A stretch of 5,747 nucleotides of DNA from positions 8,835-14,581 of the forward strand of contig JAESSH010000005.1 of assembly GCA_016764205.1 (NCBI GenBank), written 5' to 3'. The DNA is from Sulfurimonas sp. (lineage in GTDB: Bacteria > Campylobacterota > Campylobacteria > Campylobacterales > Sulfurimonadaceae). Under the pieces are notes generated by a model, which saw only the letters and a list, made by a program, of their open reading frames with translations, made no database searches and was not told where the DNA came from. Positions 1 through 5,747 of the stretch are shown in pieces. Position numbers and translations under genes: made by a program. Every line of letters begins with the position of its first letter. The first letter of the stretch is position 1.

Positions 1-100
1 TTTTTTTTAATTGTTTTGCGATGAGGGTTTGTTGATTACTTGATAGCTTATATAAATCTTTTATAGCATCATCTTTAAATACTATCTTATAAATTTTCAA
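1..100 (-). CDS. RelE/ParE-type toxin, N-terminal part (runs off left edge)
   Basis: This reading frame starts inside the 3' end of the antitoxin gene and leaves the window after 33 codons (last complete codon at 2-4). It begins (M)KIYKIVFKDDAIKDLYKL and continues with a lysine/glutamine-rich helix. A beta strand ending in K-I-V-F, then acidic residues and an 'A-x-K-D-L-x-K-L' helix, is the usual start of RelE/ParE-superfamily toxins, which act as ribosome-dependent mRNA endonucleases (RelE) or gyrase poisons (ParE). An in-frame TAG at 104-106 leaves only ATT (101-103) or TTG (98-100) as upstream starts and there is no in-frame ATG, so TTG is chosen. An AGGA (108-111) lies 7 bases before it. 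The 14-base overlap with the antitoxin implies one operon and translational coupling. The catalytic C-terminal residues are outside the window, so RelE versus ParE activity cannot be decided, nor whether the gene is intact. Confidence 0.75.
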   Translation of the reverse strand, partial: MKIYKIVFKDDAIKDLYKLSSNQQTLIAKQLKK

Positions 101-377
101 AATCTATTCCTAACTCTTTAAATACATCTTCAGCAGATGTATTCTTTTGATTCTCTCTCTCCTTAACAATATTATAAATCTCCATGTGTTCCACAAGATC
201 AAGTGCTTCTCTCATTCTTTCATATTCTTCAATTGGTAAAACAACTGCTTCGAGTTTATTATTTTTTGAAATAACAAATCTATCTTTGCTATAGTTTATT
301 AAATCATTTAAAACAGAAGAAAAACTTCGTGCCATTTCACTTGCTGAGATTATTTCATCTCTTGTATATGCTATCAT
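87..377 (-). CDS. PhD/YefM-family antitoxin of a type II toxin-antitoxin module
   Basis: This 96-residue protein probably binds and neutralises the toxin encoded directly downstream and represses their shared promoter. The N-terminal part (about residues 9-55) has the PhD/YefM pattern: a 'SASEMARSFSSVLNDL' helix, then the strand-turn-strand 'FVISKNNKLEAVVLPIEEYERM', in which the antitoxin dimerises and contacts DNA. The charged C-terminal part (about 56-96, ending DVFKELGIDFENL) would be the flexible toxin-binding segment. The length is typical for the family. The ATG at 375-377 is preceded by AGGAT (384-388). Upstream lies a perfect inverted repeat around an extended -10 box, which fits autoregulation. 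It overlaps the toxin start by 14 bases. The family call is by sequence pattern. The exact subfamily is not determined. Confidence 0.9.
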   Translation of the reverse strand: MIAYTRDEIISASEMARSFSSVLNDLINYSKDRFVISKNNKLEAVVLPIEEYERMREALDLVEHMEIYNIVKERENQKNTSAEDVFKELGIDFENL

Positions 378-395
378 ATCTACATCCTATTGCAT

Positions 396-431
396 GTATT
401 ATTTTACATATTATAGCATGTAAAATAATAC
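396..431 (-). promoter_or_regulatory. Palindromic operator of the toxin-antitoxin module
   Basis: Bases 396-409 (GTATTATTTTACAT) are a perfect 14-bp inverted repeat of 418-431, with an 8-base loop at 410-417. The loop contains the -10 box and the left arm covers the expected transcription start. A protein bound here would therefore block the promoter, as PhD/YefM antitoxins and their toxin complexes do at their own operators. The outermost base pair touches the dnaE stop codon (431-433). GCATGTA is also directly repeated at 392-398 and 416-422. The stem has almost no G+C and no following T-run, so I do not read it as an intrinsic terminator for dnaE, although a weak role there cannot be excluded. 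Confidence 0.6.
410..418 (-). promoter_or_regulatory. Extended -10 promoter of the antitoxin-toxin operon
   Basis: On the minus strand 418-410 reads TGC-TATAAT, a perfect -10 hexamer (410-415) with the TGN extension. No good -35 hexamer lies at 17-18 bases (TAGGTT or TTAGGT at best), which is acceptable for an extended -10 promoter. The predicted start near 403 gives a leader of about 26 bases carrying the AGGAT ribosome binding site. The promoter lies between the arms of the inverted repeat. It would let the module be transcribed independently of dnaE. Confidence 0.6.
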
Positions 432-3400
432 TAACCTAATATATCCACAAATTTATTTCCTTCTAAGGCGGCAATAATATTATTGCTAACATGTATTGCA
501 GAATCTATTACAACATTTTGTAACTTCGCAGTAATGATGATTTTTAAAGGGCGTCCACCCGGATTTTTTCGTATCAGTTCGTATAAGTCTTCTAATACTT
601 TCATATCAGAATCTAAACTAACTGCAATATTTAAAGGCTCTTGCGGTAACTCTCGTACTTCAGTTTTTACCTTTTTACACTCTTTTTTAGCATCTCTAAG
701 TGTCATTATTTTTGTTACATTCATGCGTGTAAACATTTCAGTATGTGTAATCTTTACCTTAAATGCAACAGGCTCTTCAAGGTACATCTCTTTAAGTTGT
801 TCTAGCTTATCTGAAAAAAGCATTATCTCGATATTTCCATGAAAGTCCATAAGGTTTACTATTCCAAACGCATTTCCTTTTTTAGAAATCTTGTTTTGAA
901 TCTCTTCTACCTTACCTATAAAAATAGCGAAAGACCCATCTTTAACGCCTTCTATTTCTGATGAAAGTGTATAATTTAGTTCATCTATTTTTTCACGGTA
1001 TTCATCAAGTGGGTGTCCTGATACATAAAAACCTAAGGTTTCTTTTTCAAACTCTAGAATCTCTTTTAGTTCGTACTCCTCTGAGTTTGTTAGCGTTAAT
1101 CCAACTGAGGTAATTTCCTCATCATCTCCAAAAAGACTGCCTACTGCATTTTTCTTTGCCTCACTCGCTTTTTTTGCAGTATCGACTATAAGTTCAATTT
1201 GGTCAAGAAGTGCTTTTCTCGAGTGTCCGAATCTATCAAATCCACCCGACTTTATACTTGATTCTATAAAACGTTTATTTACTTTTGAAGGATCAATCCG
1301 ATTTACAAAATTCTCCATGGAAGTAAATGGACCATCTTCTTCACGTGTTTGTATGATAGACTCTACAGCCGCACTACCCACACCTTTAATCGCACCTAAA
1401 CCAAAAAGAATAATATCTTTTCCATCTTTAGTTATTGCAGAAAATTCCAAATAAGAATCATTTACATCAGGAGGGGAGAGTTCAATTCCCATTCTCTTGA
1501 CTTCATCAATATAGCGGACAACCTTATCAGTATTGTCCTTATCAGAAGTAAGAAGTGCTGCCATAAACTCGTTAGGATAGTATGTTTTTAGCCATGCTGT
1601 TTGAAAAGTTACCATTGCGTAGGCTGCTGAATGTGATTTGTTAAAACCATATCCAGCAAATTTTTCTATAATATCAAACAGCTTTGAAGCTTCCGCATAA
1701 GGATGACCCTGCTTTACAGCGCCCTCAGAAAACTCAGCATTATACGCTGCCATATCTTTTTTCTTACCCATAGCACGACGAATAATGTCAGAGTATCCAA
1801 GTGAGAATCCACCAACATTTTGTACAATTTGCATAACTTGTTCTTGATAAACAATGACCCCATAGGTATTTTTTAAAATTGGTTCCATACTATCAAAGGT
1901 ATATTCTATTTTTTCTCTTCCATGTTTTCTCTCTACAAAACTATCAAGCATTCCAGATTCCATAGGACCCGGACGGTAAAGAGCCAAAACGGCGATTAAG
2001 TCCTCAAAGTTGTCTGGTTTAAGACGCTTGTTCAAATCTTGCATACCTGAACTTTCTATTTGAAACATTCCAACCGTCTCACCTGTACGAATAACCTCAT
2101 AAACCTTTGCATCATTCTCATCAATTTCGTGCCAAATCACATCTCTGTCATAACGACGCTTAATGAGTTTTATTGCATTGTCAATGACATCAAGTGTTTT
2201 TAAACCAAGAAAGTCAAACTTAATCAAGTTCACATCTTCGAGATAGTTTAACGAGTACTGTGTGACGAAGGTATCCTCACCTGCTGGCTTATAAATCGGT
2301 GTCTTGTGCCAAAGCTCTTCATTTGAAATAACAACACCTGCCGCATGGATACCTGCATTTCTTTTAAGACCTTCTAGTTTTTTTGCAAATTCCCAAACAC
2401 GGGCAGCATTTACATCCCCATCAATAAGTTCAGAAATTTTTGGTTCTTTTTGAAAAGCACCATCAATAAATTCACCTTTTTTTGTTTTTCCATTGAGCGT
2501 AATTCCAAGTTCATCAGGAATAAGTTTTGCCATTTTATCGGCTTGGGAAAGTGGCATATCAAGTACACGAGCAACATCACGAATCACTCCTTTTGCAAGG
2601 AGTGAACCAAAGGTGATGATTTGAGCAACTTGATTGCGTCCATATTTTTGCACGACATAATCAATAACCTCTCCCCTACGTGCTTGCATAAAGTCCATGT
2701 CAATATCTGGCATAGATACACGTTCAGGATTTAAAAATCTCTCAAAAAGTAAGTCATACTTCATCGGGTCAATATCCGTAATATCGAGCGAATAAGCAAC
2801 TAAACTCCCAGCAGCAGAACCTCGACCTGGTCCAACAGCAATTCCCATCTCTTTTGCAACTTTTACAAAGTCCCAAACAATAAGCATATACCCCGGAAAT
2901 TTCATCGAGTTAATGACATTCATCTCAAATTTTAAACGTTCTTGATACTCTTCGTGACGTTCTTTTTTAACATGTTTTAAACGCTGGGCTAAACCTATCT
3001 CACACCTGTAAGTAAAATACTCTGCATCATTCTTATCAATTCCTGAGAACCATGCCTTTTTCTCTTCTAAACTTGCATCAGAAGTAAGCGCTGGTTCATC
3101 ATCTTTATGATTAATTGTTAGACCATCTTTTGCAGCATATTCAGGAGTAAATTTAAAATTCGGTGGAATTGGGTCACCGAGCTGAAGTTCTAGTTGGCAC
3201 TTATCTACTATTTCTTGTGTATGTGCTATAGCCTCAGGAATATCTGCAAAAATTTTTGCCATTTCTTCTGGTGATTTGAGATAAAATTCATGTACAGAAT
3301 GACGCATGCGATTTGGATCATCAAAGAGCTTATTCATCCCTATGCACATAAAAGCTTCATGATACTGGGCATCACCTGGAAAGGTATAATGCGTATCATT

Positions 3401-4039
3401 TGTAGCAACAACCTTAATTCCAGTTTCTTTTGAGATTCTAAGAATCTGATCATCAATGAAAAGCTGATCAGCTATACCATGGCGCATAAGTTCAAGGTAA
3501 AAATCATCTCCAAAAATATCTTGATACTCTCGTGCTACTTCAATCGCACCATCATAACCCAAGGCACCATTACGGACATTTTTTTCATTTTGCATGTTTA
3601 AATGCCAGTTTACTTCGCCTTGCAAGCAGGCTGAAGTACAAATAAGTCCCTCACTATGCTCTCTAAGTTCTTGTTTATTAATTCGAGGAAAATAGTACAT
3701 CCCCTCAATATATGCCTTTGAGGAAAGATACATAAGGTTTTCATAGCCTTTTTGATTTTTTGCATAAAGGCAAATATGAAAACGTTGTCTGGTGCTTTTA
3801 TCGCCAATAGTAGCACCATTATGAATATAACCTTCCATTCCTATAATAGGTTTAATACCAGCTGCTGTCATTTGTTGGTAAAAATCAATTGCACCGAACA
3901 TATTTCCATGGTCGGTCATAGCTACAGAGGTCATTCCAAGCTCTTTTAAACGAGGGACTAAGTTAGCGAGTTTATTTGCTCCATCAAGGAGAGAGTATTC
4001 AGTATGGAGATGAAGATGGGTAAAAGGTTGTGCGCTCAT
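431..4039 (-). CDS. dnaE: DNA polymerase III alpha subunit (replicative polymerase, C family)
   Basis: This is the catalytic subunit of the chromosomal replicase, a cytoplasmic enzyme that extends DNA 5' to 3' within the holoenzyme. Domains in order: a PHP domain (about 5-285) with all expected metal ligands (H10, H12, D43, H44, E69, H88, C138, D215, H217); the palm and fingers, with GPGRGSAAGS at 403-412, PDIDMDF (D445, D447) and KFDFLGL (D609) supplying the three catalytic aspartates; a helix-hairpin-helix near 878-895 (GLGAIKGVGSAAVESI); an SLF-type candidate clamp-binding site near 965-970; an OB fold (about 1035-1115); and a C-terminal domain to residue 1202. Its length is near that of E. 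coli DnaE (about 1160), with an apparent insert around 300-335. The ATG at 4037-4039 has AGG (4047-4049) 7 bases upstream and gives the canonical FTHLHLHTEYSLLDG start. It probably has its own promoter in the upstream gap. No intein, frameshift or missing catalytic residue is seen. Confidence 0.98.
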   Translation of the reverse strand: MSAQPFTHLHLHTEYSLLDGANKLANLVPRLKELGMTSVAMTDHGNMFGAIDFYQQMTAAGIKPIIGMEGYIHNGATIGDKSTRQRFHICLYAKNQKGYENLMYLSSKAYIEGMYYFPRINKQELREHSEGLICTSACLQGEVNWHLNMQNEKNVRNGALGYDGAIEVAREYQDIFGDDFYLELMRHGIADQLFIDDQILRISKETGIKVVATNDTHYTFPGDAQYHEAFMCIGMNKLFDDPNRMRHSVHEFYLKSPEEMAKIFADIPEAIAHTQEIVDKCQLELQLGDPIPPNFKFTPEYAAKDGLTINHKDDEPALTSDASLEEKKAWFSGIDKNDAEYFTYRCEIGLAQRLKHVKKERHEEYQERLKFEMNVINSMKFPGYMLIVWDFVKVAKEMGIAVGPGRGSAAGSLVAYSLDITDIDPMKYDLLFERFLNPERVSMPDIDMDFMQARRGEVIDYVVQKYGRNQVAQIITFGSLLAKGVIRDVARVLDMPLSQADKMAKLIPDELGITLNGKTKKGEFIDGAFQKEPKISELIDGDVNAARVWEFAKKLEGLKRNAGIHAAGVVISNEELWHKTPIYKPAGEDTFVTQYSLNYLEDVNLIKFDFLGLKTLDVIDNAIKLIKRRYDRDVIWHEIDENDAKVYEVIRTGETVGMFQIESSGMQDLNKRLKPDNFEDLIAVLALYRPGPMESGMLDSFVERKHGREKIEYTFDSMEPILKNTYGVIVYQEQVMQIVQNVGGFSLGYSDIIRRAMGKKKDMAAYNAEFSEGAVKQGHPYAEASKLFDIIEKFAGYGFNKSHSAAYAMVTFQTAWLKTYYPNEFMAALLTSDKDNTDKVVRYIDEVKRMGIELSPPDVNDSYLEFSAITKDGKDIILFGLGAIKGVGSAAVESIIQTREEDGPFTSMENFVNRIDPSKVNKRFIESSIKSGGFDRFGHSRKALLDQIELIVDTAKKASEAKKNAVGSLFGDDEEITSVGLTLTNSEEYELKEILEFEKETLGFYVSGHPLDEYREKIDELNYTLSSEIEGVKDGSFAIFIGKVEEIQNKISKKGNAFGIVNLMDFHGNIEIMLFSDKLEQLKEMYLEEPVAFKVKITHTEMFTRMNVTKIMTLRDAKKECKKVKTEVRELPQEPLNIAVSLDSDMKVLEDLYELIRKNPGGRPLKIIITAKLQNVVIDSAIHVSNNIIAALEGNKFVDILG

Positions 4040-4097
4040 AATCTTGCCTAAATTTATAATTTATAAACTGATTATAGTAAGTTTGGCTTAACAGATT
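4040..4097 (-). promoter_or_regulatory. dnaE upstream gap with candidate -10 box
   Basis: This 58-base gap separates the kinase stop (TAG, 4098-4100) from dnaE. On the minus strand a perfect TATAAT sits at 4071-4076, giving a predicted start near 4064 and a leader of about 25 bases. No recognisable -35 hexamer is present. A short imperfect pairing (GCC-t-AAA at 4046-4052 with TTTGGC at 4082-4087) is too weak for a kinase terminator. dnaE may therefore be expressed both from here and by readthrough from the kinase gene. Confidence 0.4.
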
Positions 4098-5288
4098 CTA
4101 ACACACTGGAAATTCAATCGTAAATTTAACTCCTTTATTCTTCTGCGGCAAATTACAATTTTCAACATAAATAATGCCATGCATATTATGTACTATTTGA
4201 CTTGTCATATAAAGACCTATTCCAGTACCCTTCCCTTCTTCTTTTGTTGTAAAATATGGATTAAATACTTTTTTTATTATGTCCTGCGAAATTCCACCTG
4301 CGTTGTCTCTTATTGTTAAAAGTATCTTATTATCCTTAACAAGTGTCTCAATGTAAATGCTTCTCTCTAGCTTATCTCCTTGTTCAACAAAGGCATCTTT
4401 TGCATTTGAAAAAATATTAAGTAAGGCTTGAGAAAATTCATTAGGGTACCCTAAAACTAGCTCTTCAGTGTGATTGTGAAAACGAATTACTTCTATATTT
4501 TCCTTTTTCAAATCATTTTTTATTAAGGCTAAAGCATTTGTTACAGATTCTATAATATTAAAAATTTCTTCTTCTTTATTTGGTTCAAAAAAGTGTTGAA
4601 AATCTGAAATTGTTTGGCTCATTTGCTTAAGTATTTTTTTTACTTCATCGATATTTTTATCAAAAATATCATCTTCTAATTTTCCTAAACTATGTTTTAA
4701 GTGTGTATTTTGTATAATAACCGAAATCATAGATAGTGGTTGCCTCCACTGGTGTGCAATATTACTTATCATCTCTCCCATTTGTGCCAATCTTCCTTGT
4801 TGAAACATAAGCGCATCTTTTTTCTTGTTTTCCTCTATTTGAGCTTTTACTTTTTTTTCTAGTCTATAAACAGTATTAGAATAATCTTGTAAAACATCCT
4901 TAAAATTCAAATCAAAAATATAAGATATATCACGAAACAGTTCTTTGGATGCAATTCCCATGTCAAAAGTTATACTAATCATGGATTTTCTAGCATGCGT
5001 ACATATTTCAAATAACTCATCAGCAGAGACATCATGATTTTTTAACATTCTTAAAAAGTCATCCATTACTGGACAATTATCAATCTTTTTCTCTCCCTTA
5101 ATCACACCAAAATAGTAGTTTAATATTCCTCTAGCATAGGTATCTCTAAAGACTACTAAATCGATGTTATTTTTTTCTAAAATCTCAACAACAGTTTGTG
5201 TTTGAACCCAGGCTAAGAGTATCTCTTCTTGCCTAGCCGAGAGTTCTTTACTTACTGATATTAAAGTTGATATTTCATTATTTAACAT
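4098..5288 (-). CDS. Cytoplasmic sensor histidine kinase
   Basis: This 396-residue kinase autophosphorylates a histidine and passes the phosphate to a response regulator. The C-terminal half has every transmitter box: the H-box NIAHQWRQPLSMIS with phospho-acceptor H179; the N-box NIFSNAKDAF (N291, N295); the G1 box IRDNAGGI (D328); the F-box FNPYFTTK (342-349); and the G2 box GKGTGIGL (352-359). The AHQWRQPL H-box is a variant abundant in Sulfurimonas- and Arcobacter-type bacteria. Residues 1-135 are a mainly helical sensor region without signal peptide or membrane segment, loosely reminiscent of RsbR-type N-terminal domains (tentative). A charged coiled coil (about 137-170) links it to the transmitter. 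The signal is unknown, though C71 and C96 could be ligand or redox residues. The start has AAGGA (5295-5299) 6 bases upstream. The divergent receiver gene at 5382 is the likely partner. Confidence 0.93.
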   Translation of the reverse strand: MLNNEISTLISVSKELSARQEEILLAWVQTQTVVEILEKNNIDLVVFRDTYARGILNYYFGVIKGEKKIDNCPVMDDFLRMLKNHDVSADELFEICTHARKSMISITFDMGIASKELFRDISYIFDLNFKDVLQDYSNTVYRLEKKVKAQIEENKKKDALMFQQGRLAQMGEMISNIAHQWRQPLSMISVIIQNTHLKHSLGKLEDDIFDKNIDEVKKILKQMSQTISDFQHFFEPNKEEEIFNIIESVTNALALIKNDLKKENIEVIRFHNHTEELVLGYPNEFSQALLNIFSNAKDAFVEQGDKLERSIYIETLVKDNKILLTIRDNAGGISQDIIKKVFNPYFTTKEEGKGTGIGLYMTSQIVHNMHGIIYVENCNLPQKNKGVKFTIEFPVC

Positions 5289-5381
5289 ACATTGTCCTTA
5301 TTAATAGAATTTATATTTAAGTATCACAAGTGTATGATTATAGATAAATTATACATTATAAGTATGTAAAGGTCAAATAAA
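5289..5381. promoter_or_regulatory. Divergent promoter region between kinase and response regulator
   Basis: This 93-base, very AT-rich region must drive both flanking genes. On the minus strand perfect TATAAT hexamers occur at 5337-5342, 5348-5353 and 5355-5360. The first suits a kinase leader of about 40 bases. On the plus strand TATAAG (5357-5362) and TATGAT (5333-5338) are weaker -10 candidates for the regulator. No convincing -35 box is seen. An imperfect inverted repeat, 5331-5339 with 5347-5355 (one mismatch in 9, spacer of 7), overlaps these boxes and could be an operator. TAAGTAT also recurs at 5318-5324 and 5359-5365, 41 bases apart. Chance matches are easy in such AT-rich DNA. Confidence 0.45.
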
Positions 5382-5747
5382 ATGGATTTTATAGAATTAG
5401 AAAATATTAATGTACTCTATGTCGAAGATGAAGATATTATTCGCCATCATATTACAGAAATGCTTCAAGAAGTTTGTAACAAAGTATTTACTGCAAAAGA
5501 TGGTGAAAGTGGATATCAACTCTTTAAAAAAAAACAAGAACATATTGATATAGTTATTTCTGATATTCAGATGCCTACCCTCTCCGGCTTAGACATGGCA
5601 AGAAAAATTAGAGAGATTACACATGAAGTTCCCATAATTTTTACAACTGCCTTTTCTGATTCATCCTATCTCTTTGATTCGATTAATATTGGGATAGATG
5701 CCTACATCGAAAAACCTGTTGAGATTATGTATCTCTTTAAAACTATG
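5382..5747 (+). CDS. Response regulator, receiver domain (C-terminus beyond right edge)
   Basis: The frame is open from the ATG at 5382-5384 to the window edge (122 codons, no stop) and is a nearly complete CheY-like receiver. The acidic pocket is in NVLYVEDED (E15, D16), the phospho-acceptor is D61 in VISDIQMP, the switch threonine is T89 in IIFTTAFSD and the conserved lysine is K111 in AYIEKPVE. All key residues are present, so phosphorylation should be possible. AAAGG (5368-5372) lies 9 bases before the ATG. It diverges from the histidine kinase at 4098-5288, its probable phosphodonor. What follows the receiver (a DNA-binding, GGDEF or other output domain, or nothing) lies outside the window, so its output is unknown. 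Confidence 0.93.
   Translation, partial: MDFIELENINVLYVEDEDIIRHHITEMLQEVCNKVFTAKDGESGYQLFKKKQEHIDIVISDIQMPTLSGLDMARKIREITHEVPIIFTTAFSDSSYLFDSINIGIDAYIEKPVEIMYLFKTM

Noticed and set aside
1..8. Run of eight T (A on the coding strand) as a phase-variation tract in the toxin gene
   Set aside because: It is at the window edge, so its full length is unknown, and lysine-rich AAA runs are common in such AT-rich genes. There is too little to call it a switch.
396..431. Rho-independent terminator for dnaE
   Set aside because: The inverted repeat is perfect, but its stem is almost all A/T, it is not followed by a T-run on the minus strand, and its loop is a consensus -10 box. An operator-promoter explains it better.
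483..842. Plus-strand open frame of 119 codons
   Set aside because: It lies entirely antisense to the conserved C-terminal part of dnaE, has no recognisable family pattern and no good ribosome binding site. It is a shadow of dnaE.
2641..2835. Intein or insertion at the conserved polymerase motifs of dnaE
   Set aside because: The reading runs straight through GPGRGSAAGS and PDIDMDF with no extra domain. dnaE is uninterrupted here.
3610..3819. Minus-strand open frame of 69 codons within dnaE
   Set aside because: It lies in another frame of the conserved PHP-coding region, and its low-complexity translation has no family signal.
3752..3949. Plus-strand open frame of 65 codons
   Set aside because: It is antisense to the highly conserved PHP region of dnaE and has no independent support.
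4046..4087. Possible terminator hairpin between the kinase gene and dnaE
   Set aside because: The pairing is only six base pairs with a bulge, the loop is about 29 bases, and there is no T-run at the right place.

Overview
The window is AT-rich and tightly packed. It looks like chromosomal DNA from a Campylobacterota (epsilonproteobacterial) organism, most like the Sulfurimonas/Sulfuricurvum/Arcobacter type. This assignment rests on base composition, on the style of the 1202-residue DnaE, and on a soluble histidine kinase with the 'AHQWRQPL' H-box that is abundant in that group. It is inference, because no search could be run.

Layout from left to right. (1) Positions 1-431 hold a minus-strand type II toxin-antitoxin module: a PhD/YefM-type antitoxin (87-377) followed by the first 33 codons of a RelE/ParE-type toxin. 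The toxin appears to start at a TTG inside the antitoxin gene and runs off the left edge. Just upstream of the antitoxin a perfect 14-bp inverted repeat (396-409/418-431) encloses an extended -10 promoter (TGC-TATAAT), which looks like an autoregulatory operator-promoter. (2) Positions 431-4039 encode, on the minus strand, the complete replicative DNA polymerase III alpha subunit DnaE. It has an apparently intact PHP metal site and polymerase catalytic aspartates. (3) A 58-bp gap (4040-4097) carries a candidate dnaE promoter. (4) Positions 4098-5288, minus strand, encode a cytoplasmic histidine kinase with no membrane segment. (5) A 93-bp divergent intergenic region (5289-5381) carries ribosome binding sites for both flanking genes, three minus-strand TATAAT hexamers and an imperfect palindrome. 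(6) From 5382 on the plus strand a response-regulator receiver domain begins and runs off the right edge.

The kinase and the divergent receiver protein are likely a two-component pair, with phosphate passing from His179 to Asp61. dnaE sits between this pair and the toxin-antitoxin module, and I see no functional link among the three units beyond adjacency. There is no tRNA, rRNA, CRISPR array, IS element or evident intrinsic terminator, and no stretch over 300 bases lacks a gene. I found no convincing new system. The best leads are the toxin-antitoxin operator-promoter, the TTG-started overlapping toxin, and the complete PHP site of DnaE.
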